57,719 nt of DNA from a virus, in IMG/VR virus record IMGVR_UViG_3300029309_000042, positions 1-57,719 of that record; one strand, given 5' to 3'. The translations under genes and the position numbers were made by a program. Positions 22,926 to 30,439 of this stretch are shown in pieces. The notes beneath the pieces were generated by a model that was given only the letters and a program-made list of their open reading frames with translations, had not been told where the DNA came from and did not search any database. The stretch's first letter is position 1, and each line of letters starts with the position of its first letter.

Positions 22926-23122
22926 TCAGTATCTACTATTTGCTCAATGTGGTCAGCAGTGCATCCACAAGCGTGAAGTTTGCTAACTAATCTTATCTTA
23001 GCGTTTTTCACATTAGTAACGCTCCTGCTATCTTTCCAACCATAATCTAAACTAATTTCATCATGGTATTCTTCAATGGCTTGATCAATCTCGTCTTGCC
23101 ATAACTGTTTTACTTTACCCAT
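22916..23122 (-). CDS. Hypothetical small protein
   Basis: 68 residues, helical (QLWQDEIDQAIEEYHDEISLDYGW), with a Cys-rich end (KLHACGCTADHIEQIVDTECP). It is coupled to the MazG gene by an 8-bp overlap. No family recognised; perhaps a MazG partner. Confidence 0.55.
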   Translation of the reverse strand: MGKVKQLWQDEIDQAIEEYHDEISLDYGWKDSRSVTNVKNAKIRLVSKLHACGCTADHIEQIVDTECP

Positions 23123-23459
23123 CGGCTTCCTCCTTTACAAAAATGCCGTCAACTAATTTACCCTTACGTTCTTTAATATCGTTGAACGCTCTGTGTAAAC
23201 ATGTCCGTAAGCTAAGACCATTACGAACGGCTATATTAATCAATACAACTAATATATCACCAATAGCATCAGCAGTTTGATAGTTGGCTAATGGCTTTTC
23301 ATTACGCAATGCTCTTGCTAACTCACCGACTTCCTCGGTGAGCTTTGCTAGTTGTGCCTGATCGGTGCTACCATCAATCAGGTTTCTTTTGTGATGCCAA
23401 TCAACAACGGCTTGATGCAGTTCTTTGAAGGTCATCCCCATATAATTAGGTATCGTCAT
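23115..23459 (-). CDS. mazG: MazG-type nucleotide pyrophosphohydrolase
   Basis: 114 residues. QLAKLTEEVGELARAL (about 37-52) and DAIGDILVVLINIAVRNGL (about 67-85) give the EExxE...ExxD metal-binding pattern of MazG/all-alpha NTP pyrophosphatases. These hydrolyse (d)NTPs to monophosphates plus pyrophosphate. In marine phages MazG may alter ppGpp or trim unmodified nucleotides. Here it shares a genome with a DNA modification cluster, so clearing of competing dNTPs is one option. Confidence 0.85.
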   Translation of the reverse strand: MTIPNYMGMTFKELHQAVVDWHHKRNLIDGSTDQAQLAKLTEEVGELARALRNEKPLANYQTADAIGDILVVLINIAVRNGLSLRTCLHRAFNDIKERKGKLVDGIFVKEEADG

Positions 23460-23652
23460 ATTCTTTAATCCTTTCCCCTAACTCTTCTTTTATATAATCA
23501 ACTACTACTTCCTCGTCTATATTGTCACACATAAACTGAGTGAGACTGTCACCTTCTATTTCATTTTTTTCATACAACTCAAGTAAATGATACATAAGGT
23601 CACGACCTTCTAACGCATCTAAATACGTTTCACCTTCTTGTGGTACACCCAT
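23446..23652 (-). CDS. Small acidic protein
   Basis: 68 residues, strongly acidic (LYEKNEIEGDSLTQFMCDNIDEEVVVDYIKEELGERIKEYDDT). The acidity could reflect DNA mimicry or a protein-protein adaptor. It overlaps mazG by 14 bp. No known family. Confidence 0.55.
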   Translation of the reverse strand: MGVPQEGETYLDALEGRDLMYHLLELYEKNEIEGDSLTQFMCDNIDEEVVVDYIKEELGERIKEYDDT

Positions 23653-23653
23653 A

Positions 23654-23818
23654 TCAACGCTCCTTTAAGTAAAAGTGAATTAAGTGGTTAACGACTTGTT
23701 GTATACTTATCTTCATACCTTGATTGTTTAGTATGAGTTCTTGTATATGTTTGAGATCGTTAATAGTTTCCTCACCCTTAATAAGAACAGAGGGTTCTGT
23801 TAGTTTTTTATCTTGCAT
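23654..23818 (-). CDS. Small helical protein, paralogue of 19092-19262
   Basis: 54 residues (MQDKKLTEPSVLIKGEETIN, then helices to the end KER). GGAGGT precedes ATG 23818. The C-terminal ~30 residues match the protein at 19092-19262. Two copies of this family flank the early/late boundary; both may be small transcription regulators. Confidence 0.65.
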   Translation of the reverse strand: MQDKKLTEPSVLIKGEETINDLKHIQELILNNQGMKISIQQVVNHLIHFYLKER

Positions 23819-23847
23819 AGCGACCTCCTTGTTGTTTGCTATACTTA

Positions 23848-23875
23848 ATTATACCAAGTGATGTTGCCTGAGGTA
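23848..23875 (-). promoter_or_regulatory. Possible extended -10 promoter
   Basis: TGGTATAAT (TATAAT at 23853-23848) fits an extended -10 box. No good -35 hexamer is visible. It lies 30 bases before gene 23654-23818. Confidence 0.35.
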
Positions 23876-23926
23876 TTAAAACAATATCCAAACGACAAAT
23901 AATATTACGATAGCCCAACAAATCAT
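23876..23926 (-). CDS. 16-residue hydrophobic micropeptide
   Basis: Starts in an ATGA overlap with the stop of gene 23923-24138, with GAGGGG just before it, and encodes MICWAIVILFVVWILF. It is almost purely a membrane segment. It parallels the 17-residue peptide at 18897-18950. Expression is not proven. Confidence 0.35.
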   Translation of the reverse strand: MICWAIVILFVVWILF

Positions 23927-24138
23927 AAGCCCCTCTTTGCATTTTCTTCAGCTTCAATCATAGCTAACCAATCATCATATTGTTCAGCTAAATCATTTGG
24001 CATATCGTGGTGACTTACTTCTTCCTTAGTAGTATCATTCCATGATATTAAAATACGAGTAGATACAATACGTCTTGGTATTACATCATCCCTTTTGCGA
24101 TAACCGTGTGTTTCGGTTAGTGTTAGTTTTCTTGACAT
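23923..24138 (-). CDS. Hypothetical small protein downstream of a structured leader
   Basis: 71 residues, mostly beta then helix (RKLTLTETHGYRKRDDVIPRRIVSTRILISWND). It starts 42 bases after the structured RNA candidate at 24180-24346 and has an AAGGAA site. That leader may control it. No family recognised. Confidence 0.55.
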   Translation of the reverse strand: MSRKLTLTETHGYRKRDDVIPRRIVSTRILISWNDTTKEEVSHHDMPNDLAEQYDDWLAMIEAEENAKRGL

Positions 24139-24179
24139 TTCTATTCCTTTCTATAATAGATTAATAAAAGTGTGAGTAT

Positions 24180-24346
24180 GGTGTGGATTCGGTTGCTAAC
24201 CTTTTTTAACGAGGGAACGAAACCATCAGCCTATATGAGCTGTTCCAACTCATTACGTTACAAGGCGTCCACATGCAGATGCGTTTCATAACGGAGTAAA
24301 ATCTGAAAAACTCCTCTGGGAGCCACTCTACATGTGCATCCACACC
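24180..24346 (-). ncRNA. Candidate structured RNA (leader or stand-alone)
   Basis: A 9-bp perfect closing helix (GGTGTGGAT / ATCCACACC; 24338-24346 with 24180-24188) encloses 149 bases. One base inside it on the 5' side of the minus-strand RNA lies a second helix (24328-24336 with 24270-24278, 8 Watson-Crick pairs and one G-U on the minus strand; on the plus strand this pair would be C-A). A third hairpin is GAGTTG-GAA-CAGCTC. The 222-bp gap 24139-24360 has no plausible gene. The G-U supports transcription with the genes. No known family could be named. Confidence 0.55.
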
Positions 24347-24360
24347 CTTCAACACGCTAC

Positions 24361-24585
24361 TCACCGTCGTGTTTTACGAAAGGAGCGTTCCCTCCTCCCC
24401 GAAACTTTTACAACTGGTTTATGATAACCCCATGGAGCCGATGGCATCCATGGAACTAAATCAATTTGCACTTTATCATCATGAAGCTTTTGTACACGTT
24501 TCAGCTCAGGTATAACTTCAGCTATTGAATTATGCCAATACTCCATATCCCCATCGGGATAGGTAACTTTAAAAGTATGCCTCAT
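24361..24585 (-). CDS. Hypothetical small basic protein
   Basis: 74 residues: MRHTFKVTYPDGDMEYWHNS, a helix, a Pro/Trp-rich stretch (DLVPWMPSAPWGYHKPVVKV) and an Arg-rich end. It overlaps the upstream gene by 4 bp and precedes the RNA candidate. Function unknown. Confidence 0.6.
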   Translation of the reverse strand: MRHTFKVTYPDGDMEYWHNSIAEVIPELKRVQKLHDDKVQIDLVPWMPSAPWGYHKPVVKVSGRRERSFRKTRR

Positions 24586-24848
24586 TGTTTTGCATCCTTC
24601 TTAAGTGTAGCCTCGGCGACTAGTTTACCTTGCTGATATAATGTTGGATCCTTCATGTTAATGTATTCCATGAACATGGTACAGAACAAGTAATCCTCTG
24701 TAAGTACTTGAATTTTAGTACTTAATTCCATACACTCTTTCGCTAACGCGAGTGGACCATGTTGTAACCGAGTAGGTAAGTGCTGACGTATTTTAACATC
24801 ACCTTCTACTAACTGGTCTTCCTTAGGTGGTAATGGTTTGATTTGCAT
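24582..24848 (-). CDS. Hypothetical early protein
   Basis: 88 residues from ATG 24848 (AAGGGG 7 bases upstream; an earlier ATG at 24932 would lie upstream of the promoter). Basic and helical (MQIKPLPPKEDQLVEGDVKI; HGPLALAKECMELSTKIQVL). It has its own promoter (24889-24916). No family recognised. Confidence 0.6.
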   Translation of the reverse strand: MQIKPLPPKEDQLVEGDVKIRQHLPTRLQHGPLALAKECMELSTKIQVLTEDYLFCTMFMEYINMKDPTLYQQGKLVAEATLKKDAKQ

Positions 24849-24888
24849 TGTTATCCCCTTTCTACGAGATGTTGTTAATATATAATTA

Positions 24889-24916
24889 ATAGTACCAAAT
24901 AGATGCGTGAGTACAA
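24889..24916 (-). promoter_or_regulatory. Promoter TTGTAC-16-TACTAT
   Basis: TTGTAC at 24916-24911, TACTAT at 24894-24889, spacer 16. The -10 equals that of the promoters at 19295 and 19711. The leader after it carries the CTCGTAGAAAGG element (24868-24857), as at 20807. Confidence 0.6.
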
Positions 24917-24918
24917 GT

Positions 24919-25269
24919 TTAAAGTTGTCCATTTAATCTGTGTTGTTCCATAGTTCTTATAATGGTGTGAACACGTTGACGTGACATATTATACTCTGCA
25001 CCTAACTTCGCAAGAGTCTTGTAACCCTTCCAGTAATCCTCGTATATCTGCAAATTCCTGTCTACTTTATTATGTGAGTGAACACCAGTTCTACCATCGC
25101 GAATATACTTATGCAGTTTAAACTTATCAATCCATCTACTAATAGTATTTATACGGACGTTGTACTTTTTAGCTAACTCTATTTTACTCTTAGGGTTTTT
25201 ATCCCAAGCATTTTGTAAAACAAAATCGTAAAAGTCTTGCCATACTTCATCAGTCAGTTTTGTCATCAT
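24919..25269 (-). CDS. Helix-turn-helix DNA-binding protein (two HTHs)
   Basis: About 116 residues from ATG 25269. Two helix-turn-helix units: IELAKKYNVRINTISRWIDKF and LAKLGAEYNMSRQRVHTIIRTM, each preceded by helices. The arrangement recalls short transposase-like or sigma-region-4-like regulators. It probably controls phage or host transcription. It overlaps the upstream gene by about 20 bp. Confidence 0.7.
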   Translation of the reverse strand: MMTKLTDEVWQDFYDFVLQNAWDKNPKSKIELAKKYNVRINTISRWIDKFKLHKYIRDGRTGVHSHNKVDRNLQIYEDYWKGYKTLAKLGAEYNMSRQRVHTIIRTMEQHRLNGQL

Positions 25270-25552
25270 CTTGCTCCAATGTAAAATCATACTGGGTTTG
25301 CGTAGTCATGCCCTCTTGGTTTTCCCAGAAGTCATCATCACGATCGTAAGGGTGGCGTGGTTTATCAGCATCTGTTTTTTTAAACTGCACTACACGATTA
25401 TTAGTAGGCTTTTCATAAAACGATTGTATAAACCTCAAAGCATTTTCCATGCTGTCTGCCATGTGTTTTTGTATGTGGATACCGTGATAGTATCGCACAA
25501 GATACTTGTTACCAAGTTCATATATTTCAAATTTAGGCTCTAAGGGCTTCAT
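25250..25552 (-). CDS. Hypothetical early protein
   Basis: 100 residues from ATG 25552 (MKPLEPKFEIYELGNKYLVR), preceded by AAGGA; a longer form from 25618 would overlap the previous gene by 86 bp. A beta-rich start, a helix, and an acidic end (LEQDDDKTD). Function unknown. Confidence 0.6.
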   Translation of the reverse strand: MKPLEPKFEIYELGNKYLVRYYHGIHIQKHMADSMENALRFIQSFYEKPTNNRVVQFKKTDADKPRHPYDRDDDFWENQEGMTTQTQYDFTLEQDDDKTD

Positions 25553-26021
25553 AATATCCTTCCTCCATAAAAAATGGTTTAGGTCGCTTTGTCCATTTAG
25601 CAAACCGACTTTTTTCATAATAGTAGTATTTGCGATAAGCTTTTACTACATCAGGGTTTTTGTACTCATCAGGCATAGCTTGTGGTAGCTCAGTTATTAT
25701 TCCAGGAGGAATATAATCTAAACACTCATTACCAACTTGCGATAATACTTTTTCACAATCATGTGTTCTACCATATCTAAAAGTATACTCTTTACATAAG
25801 GCAAATCCAAACATGAGCAACCAAAAGAAATTACCTTTAGTTCTGCCTCCCCATAAAGTGCATGGATGTTTGGCATGAACTGGTAGATATGGTGGACTCA
25901 TATATTTATGTGCGATTGTGCAGATCATCTGCGTTGTTTCCAACGGCATTTTGACAATGTGTTTATCACAATGATACTGAACACATTTATCCATACTGTT
26001 ATCCAGCAAAAATATATTCAT
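25533..26021 (-). CDS. Conserved phage protein (MNIFLLDNSMDKCVQYHCDKHIVKM family)
   Basis: 162 residues. The Cys/His-rich start QYHCDKHIVKMPLETTQMIC, the core HPCTLWGGRTKGNFFWLLMFGFALCKEYTFRYGRTHDC and the end YRKYYYYEKSRFAKWTKRPKP are strongly patterned, and I recognise this family from many lytic phages near nucleotide-metabolism genes. Conserved His, Cys and Lys suggest an enzyme or metal binding, but the reaction is not known to me. It overlaps its neighbours slightly. Confidence 0.65.
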   Translation of the reverse strand: MNIFLLDNSMDKCVQYHCDKHIVKMPLETTQMICTIAHKYMSPPYLPVHAKHPCTLWGGRTKGNFFWLLMFGFALCKEYTFRYGRTHDCEKVLSQVGNECLDYIPPGIITELPQAMPDEYKNPDVVKAYRKYYYYEKSRFAKWTKRPKPFFMEEGYYEALRA

Positions 26022-26254
26022 AATGTCACCGATATTTCCAGCCTACGGTCAGGTGGAAGTGATACACCATACACCATACAACGACCACCTTGCTGACGTA
26101 TGTCATCAGCAAACTGTTGAGCTTTGTATCCTTCGTTAAGGTTGAAGTAAGTTTTTTTATATTTACCTCTACCTAAAAATTCAGTAACAGAATACTTAAT
26201 AATGTGGTCACGAAGGTATTGTTCGTAAGCCTCACGTTCTTCAGCATTACTCAT
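26018..26254 (-). CDS. Hypothetical early protein
   Basis: 78 residues: helical start (NAEEREAYEQYLRDHIIKYSV), then KYKKTYFNLNEGYKAQQFADDIRQQGGRCMVYGVSL. The second half looks like a small alpha/beta unit. It overlaps its neighbours by 4 bp. Function unknown. Confidence 0.6.
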   Translation of the reverse strand: MSNAEEREAYEQYLRDHIIKYSVTEFLGRGKYKKTYFNLNEGYKAQQFADDIRQQGGRCMVYGVSLPPDRRLEISVTL

Positions 26255-26445
26255 TTACTACCTCCCAGTTTAATTTCAGTAAACCTAGCAGGGACAACAA
26301 TCTCTGCATTACACTTGTTACAACATCTACCGTCGTGTATTGGCATGGCATCATTACCTTGCGTCCAATATATTTCACCACTTTCGGTACGGTCTGGTTC
26401 TATTTGCTTGTGGCAAATACAACAATCAATAATTTGTAAATCCAT
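26251..26445 (-). CDS. Zinc-finger protein (two CxxC)
   Basis: 64 residues from ATG 26445 (AAGGAGG upstream and a strong promoter at 26476-26505). Two CxxC pairs (DCCICHKQIE and DGRCCNKCNAE) frame a Trp-containing loop with a His (MPIHDGRCC). It resembles DksA/TraR-type or other zinc-ribbon mini-proteins that bind RNA polymerase or DNA. Confidence 0.65.
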   Translation of the reverse strand: MDLQIIDCCICHKQIEPDRTESGEIYWTQGNDAMPIHDGRCCNKCNAEIVVPARFTEIKLGGSK

Positions 26446-26475
26446 AGTAAACCTCCTTAAATACAAATATGCTAT

Positions 26476-26505
26476 ATTATAAAGGCAGGACTTTAAAAAT
26501 GTAAA
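26476..26505 (-). promoter_or_regulatory. Promoter TTTACA-18-TATAAT
   Basis: TTTACA at 26505-26500 and a perfect TATAAT at 26481-26476, spacer 18; GTGTTTACA context as in the promoters at 18727 and 20832. It starts an internal transcript for gene 26251-26445 and onward, from within the end of the upstream unit. Confidence 0.75.
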
Positions 26506-26516
26506 CACATAAGTGT

Positions 26517-27038
26517 TCAAATGATTAATTTTAAATGTCGTAAGACTTGCCTGACTGGTTCAAAGTCGGAGAGCGAAGAGTAATTGTCCATAAGATAGTT
26601 AACACCAGTCTGCATAATAAGTTTCATGCGAGGGTTACTATCATTAAGTTTATGACAGTACATGACTAACTCAAGCATATCTGCCATTTTTAATCTGTTT
26701 GTTTCACGTTCTGTTAACACAAAGTTTATACCTAGATCCTTAGCTACTTTGTCTTCTGCTTTTTTAAATGCTTTCTTTATTTCAGGGTATTCCCACTTAG
26801 CCGTCGCTGGGATATCACCTAATACTATCTCAGGTACGTCGTGATAGAGAGCAGAGAGCAATAGACTCTTGGAGCAGTTATCCCATAGTTGGTCCAATAA
26901 AACTACGACGGCATAAGAGTGAGCACCCACAGTTTGCCTCAATCCGCCAAGTGGTACAGTGTGATACCGATTAATAAATTGTGCATCATATATAGTTTCA
27001 ATCTTATCATAATTAATTTGGTTGCTCACTGTGTCCAC
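26517..27038 (-). CDS. HD-domain 5'-deoxynucleotidase (YfbR-like)
   Basis: 173 residues. The HD signature is H40 (VGAHSYAVV), H66-D67 (ALYHDVPE) and a distal Asp in the C-terminal half. GDIPATAKWEYPEIKKAF after it is typical of YfbR-type 5'-deoxynucleotidases, which dephosphorylate dNMPs. It overlaps the polymerase gene by 26 bp. It may adjust the dNMP pool for the hydroxymethylated or modified pathway. Confidence 0.85.
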   Translation of the reverse strand: MDTVSNQINYDKIETIYDAQFINRYHTVPLGGLRQTVGAHSYAVVVLLDQLWDNCSKSLLLSALYHDVPEIVLGDIPATAKWEYPEIKKAFKKAEDKVAKDLGINFVLTERETNRLKMADMLELVMYCHKLNDSNPRMKLIMQTGVNYLMDNYSSLSDFEPVRQVLRHLKLII

Positions 27039-28920
27039 TACTTAATCCTCTTGTCCATGGTTTATCACTGAGTGTTTGTTTTGCCTCACCCCAACTATTA
27101 CCAAGCTCAACATCTACTACACTTGGCACTTGTAGAGTTACACACTCTTCCATAATTTCTTGTATTTGTTTACATTGCTTTTCACTTGTTACACTTATGT
27201 CAAGTTCATCATGTACTTGTATCATTGGTAATATTCCTTCTTTATGTAAAGCGACCATCGCTTGTTTGGTTTGATCTGCGGCTGAGCCTTGTATAAGTTT
27301 GTTGAGGGCTTTATAAGTAAAACACCTTTTGATAGCTGGACCATGTTCAGCGTACGCGTCTTCATATGATAGTGGTTTGAATGTTCCATACATGTTTGGT
27401 TCCCACTTATCAAACCTACACTTACGACCTAACAGTGTTCGTATTACACCTTTCTTACTTGCTTTATTCATTGCAAAGGTAGCTAACTCTTGTACGAAAG
27501 GAACTTTGGCATGGTACTCAGCGAAGAGTTCTTGTGCATCTTCATACTCCAAGCCTAACTGCTCTGCTAATTTATTCTTACCCATTCCATAAAACAGACC
27601 TAAGTTTATATCTTTTGCTTGTTTCCTAGGAACTCCAACAATATCTGCGGCGAGTTGGTGGAAGTCAGTCATTTTATCTTTTGCATATTCAGCAACAAAC
27701 TTTTCTGCCCCAGTAAACTTCATCAATCCTGCATAATGAACAACTAATCGAGGCTCTTGGCTACTGTAATCAAACGCACCCCACAAACTATCTTCCTCAG
27801 GTAGAAACAAACTACGTATCATTGGACCTATCTCAGCATTCCTTGCAGGAACTTGCTGAAGGTTAGGATTAGTATAACTAAATCTACCAGTGACAGTGCC
27901 ACCACCATCACTACGCAGAGGGTGAGCTTCGGCATATATTCTACCATTATGTTGGTGTTTGAGTATTGTATCAATAAATGTAGTTCTAGCTTTATTTAGT
28001 TCCCTTGCCCTAACGACTGCACGAGGTAACTCATGTTCATGGTTAGCTAGAAAGTTTTTAGTGAAGCTTGGTGCATCTATCTTTTGCGTTCTAGGATACT
28101 TCAGCCCAACTTCATCAAATGCTTTCGCAATGGACTGAGCCGCCCAGATATCAATATCTTGACCACCTACAGAAGCTAATACTTCTTGCTCTTGCTTTTC
28201 TAACCTATCCTTTAACACTTCTGCTTTTTCTAAATCTACTCTAACTCCTTGTTTTCGCATGGCTAATACGACTTGGAGTACATTAGTTTCTAGTGTAAAT
28301 ATATCGTTAATATCTTCTTTAGCCATCTCAGTCTGGAACCGTTTCCATAACTTTAATGTTAAACTTGCATCTTGTTCTGCGTAGGCTCCAACAAAGTGAG
28401 CAGGAAGTTTCCACATCTCGCTTTTAGCATTGACTCCAAAAGACTGAGCGGCTTCATTAAGTTCTGCTTCATTCTTACGTTCACCTAGATAATCACGACC
28501 AAGTGCATTTAGAGCATAACTAAATCTATTTTCATCAAGTAATGCTCCTACTATCATAGTATCAATAATCCTACCTTTTATATCAATACCTTCTCGCCAT
28601 AACCATCCAGCATCATACAAAGCATTATGCATAATATAATCACGATCAATGCTACATAAATCTTTTACCCATGCGAGTGTTTGGTTGGGGTCAAGGTTGC
28701 CACCATTCTGGTGTCGTATCGGGAAGTACCATGAGTCAGCTCCAGCAGATACTGCTACTCCTATAACTTCGCCATCACCTCTAGCCCAACCACTACCGTG
28801 TGACAGTAAGTTAGGGTCTCTAGTTTCTAAGTCAATCGCTACTTCTTTTGCATGGGCTAAGTTAGGATAGCCATCTGGCATAACCCACTCAGTCGGTGGT
28901 GTGAACAACGGGAACTGCAT
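27013..28920 (-). CDS. polA: DNA polymerase A family (3'-5' exonuclease and polymerase)
   Basis: 635 residues. Exonuclease: AIDLETRDP (ExoI, about 28), then IMHNALYDAGWL (ExoII) and GAYAEQDASLTLKLW (ExoIII). Polymerase: motif A GAFDYSSQEPRLVVHY (about 385), motif B RKQAKDINLGLFYGMG, and motif C IQVHDELDI (about 565-575). No 5' nuclease domain. The length and layout are of phage replicative Pol A. It lies downstream of the modification genes. Motif B Tyr (LFYGMG) suggests normal dNTP selection. Confidence 0.93.
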   Translation of the reverse strand: MQFPLFTPPTEWVMPDGYPNLAHAKEVAIDLETRDPNLLSHGSGWARGDGEVIGVAVSAGADSWYFPIRHQNGGNLDPNQTLAWVKDLCSIDRDYIMHNALYDAGWLWREGIDIKGRIIDTMIVGALLDENRFSYALNALGRDYLGERKNEAELNEAAQSFGVNAKSEMWKLPAHFVGAYAEQDASLTLKLWKRFQTEMAKEDINDIFTLETNVLQVVLAMRKQGVRVDLEKAEVLKDRLEKQEQEVLASVGGQDIDIWAAQSIAKAFDEVGLKYPRTQKIDAPSFTKNFLANHEHELPRAVVRARELNKARTTFIDTILKHQHNGRIYAEAHPLRSDGGGTVTGRFSYTNPNLQQVPARNAEIGPMIRSLFLPEEDSLWGAFDYSSQEPRLVVHYAGLMKFTGAEKFVAEYAKDKMTDFHQLAADIVGVPRKQAKDINLGLFYGMGKNKLAEQLGLEYEDAQELFAEYHAKVPFVQELATFAMNKASKKGVIRTLLGRKCRFDKWEPNMYGTFKPLSYEDAYAEHGPAIKRCFTYKALNKLIQGSAADQTKQAMVALHKEGILPMIQVHDELDISVTSEKQCKQIQEIMEECVTLQVPSVVDVELGNSWGEAKQTLSDKPWTRGLSSGHSEQPN

Positions 28921-29065
28921 CTTCTTTTACTCTCACTTTCATTGGTGTGCCACATCTCATACAGATGTTCCACTTGTTTTTTAATTTACGGAAAGTAGTT
29001 TCAATACGAACATTACATTCCTCACAAGAGGCTATTGCCTTTGTATCTAAGTTTACTTTGTTCAT
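28889..29065 (-). CDS. 58-residue zinc-ribbon protein
   Basis: Encodes MNKVNLDTKAIASCEECNVR with C14xxC17, a basic middle (FRKLKNKWN) and C35xxC38 (ICMRCGTP), then an acidic/hydrophobic tail. It starts in an ATGA overlap with the Nmad1-like gene and runs 32 bp into polymerase in another frame. It may be a DNA- or RNA-binding cofactor. Confidence 0.6.
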   Translation of the reverse strand: MNKVNLDTKAIASCEECNVRIETTFRKLKNKWNICMRCGTPMKVRVKEDAVPVVHTTD

Positions 29066-29370
29066 TTACCCTTTGTTCGCATGTGTGCTTCTACTAATAA
29101 TAAATAACGTCGCAAGTCTTTAATATCATCCATAAGCCCCTCAGGTCTTTTGTCCTCCTCTAAGGCTAGAAAAATATCATATGTATAATCATGAACTTGT
29201 TTTTCAATACGATCCCACTTACGAGCTAACATCATAAAAGCACCAATACCACCTCGTTTACGCCAACTATCGCCATAGTCTTCTTCGGCTCTGTCGAGTG
29301 AAGTCCAGTCCTCTGCACATATAATTTCTGTTTGTTTTATAATAGGGCTATATTCTTTTTGTTTTGTCAT
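29062..29370 (-). CDS. Nucleotide modification associated domain 1-like protein
   Basis: 102 residues. The pattern YGDSWRKRGGIGAFMMLARKWDRIE, followed by PEGLMDDIKDLRRYLLLVEAHM, fits the Nmad1 (DUF1599) type: a conserved (G)-x-W, then RKWDR and a DDIxDLRRYL helix. Such proteins are named for their association with phage DNA modification. Function is unknown in detail; the gene is directly after the thymidylate-synthase-like gene. Confidence 0.55.
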   Translation of the reverse strand: MTKQKEYSPIIKQTEIICAEDWTSLDRAEEDYGDSWRKRGGIGAFMMLARKWDRIEKQVHDYTYDIFLALEEDKRPEGLMDDIKDLRRYLLLVEAHMRTKGK

Positions 29371-30362
29371 TTGAGTTTGTCCTTTCTACGATCAATCCAC
29401 TCTTTACATGCAATATGCCAGTCCTCCGACTTGATTTCTGACAAAGCATCCATACATTCTAAGTAGCTTTTAGTTTTCCATGATGTCCATAACTTCCACA
29501 TTGGTAAAGCTACCTCAGAAAATATCTTGTTTTTAAAATCTTTACGCATTTGACCAACCATAAATATTTTTAATTCTTCATCAAATGTTTTAGGGTAAGT
29601 CATCAAAGGCGTTTGATATTCTATTTGCCTAACTGCATACGAATCATAGTCAGGTTGCATATCTTTTAGTGGAGTAAGTGTGTCTAAATAAGCATGAAGG
29701 TTATGTGTAAACTGAGTATAAAAACCTATATTCACACCACACATACTCGCTATATATTCTTGTAAATAACTCATATGAACTGCATTAGCACCACAACAAC
29801 CCCATATCAAATCATTACTTCTGTTACACACAGTCATGTCTAAAAACCCATCACGAATACTAAAATAAACATGAGTATTACAAGGTAAATCTTTACTAGT
29901 GTTTAAGTGCGTTAAGTCTTGCTTTGCATCCCACATTGCCAACACTGCACGTCTATCATTTTTGTAAGAGGTTAAGCGTTCAATTATTATTTTAAGTTGG
30001 TCAAACTCAAAATGTTTTCTCCACCTATAACCATAAGCACCTTGCAGAGTTTTACCATCATCACTAAAGTCACTCATACGTTTGTTGTAATATTCTACTG
30101 TTTCTAAATCACGCATACCGTTCAGCATCCAGAGTGATTCCATGAAGTGAAATATTGGGTTAGCATCACGCTGTTCGTAGAACATAACTCTTTCTTGTGG
30201 GTGATTATAAGTAATCGCAACTGGTGTAGGAAACTCAAGAGCAGTACCCACTCTAGTTTCTATCTTTCTACCCACTTGCATGATTGATTGTTTAGCTAAG
30301 TGTAAAGCTTCTGAGACGTTGCCTACTACAAAAGTTTCTACACCATACATTCTTTTATACAT
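29367..30362 (-). CDS. Thymidylate synthase superfamily (dUMP/dCMP hydroxymethylase-like)
   Basis: 331 residues. C161 in DLPCNTHVYFSI is the active-site Cys; the usual following His is Asn here. The phosphate-binding DRRAV (136-140) and NRSND (180-184, cf. QRSxD) are present. The residue set after it is GCCGANAVHMSYLQEY in place of GLPFNIASY of classic ThyA, with one extra residue, as in the phage branch that includes hydroxymethylases. It likely makes dTMP or hm-dUMP. In the present cluster hm-dUMP as precursor of hypermodified T is an inference. Confidence 0.8.
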   Translation of the reverse strand: MYKRMYGVETFVVGNVSEALHLAKQSIMQVGRKIETRVGTALEFPTPVAITYNHPQERVMFYEQRDANPIFHFMESLWMLNGMRDLETVEYYNKRMSDFSDDGKTLQGAYGYRWRKHFEFDQLKIIIERLTSYKNDRRAVLAMWDAKQDLTHLNTSKDLPCNTHVYFSIRDGFLDMTVCNRSNDLIWGCCGANAVHMSYLQEYIASMCGVNIGFYTQFTHNLHAYLDTLTPLKDMQPDYDSYAVRQIEYQTPLMTYPKTFDEELKIFMVGQMRKDFKNKIFSEVALPMWKLWTSWKTKSYLECMDALSEIKSEDWHIACKEWIDRRKDKLK

Positions 30363-30389
30363 ATGTCCCCCTTTCTTTGGAGCTTTTTA

Positions 30390-30405
30390 AAGCCTCACGA
30401 GGCTT
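30390..30405. other. Hairpin in the leader of the thymidylate-synthase-like gene
   Basis: AAGCCT / AGGCTT with a CACG loop lies in the 77-bp gap between the radical SAM stop and this gene. It has no T run in the gene direction, so it may be an mRNA processing or attenuation element. Confidence 0.35.
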
Positions 30406-30439
30406 GGAATGTTATGTTTAGCACCTAACCTACCTAAAA

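Noticed and set aside
24139-24360. tRNA, tmRNA, hammerhead or known riboswitch at 24.2 kb
   Set aside because: No cloverleaf with a T-loop of the right type; a CTGATG stretch lacks the rest of a hammerhead core; no tmRNA peptide. Kept only as an unassigned structured RNA.
25533-26021. Pyrimidine dimer glycosylase (T4 endonuclease V type)
   Set aside because: The sequence does not show the endonuclease V N-terminal Thr and surrounding motifs; the family is conserved in phages but its reaction is not known to me.
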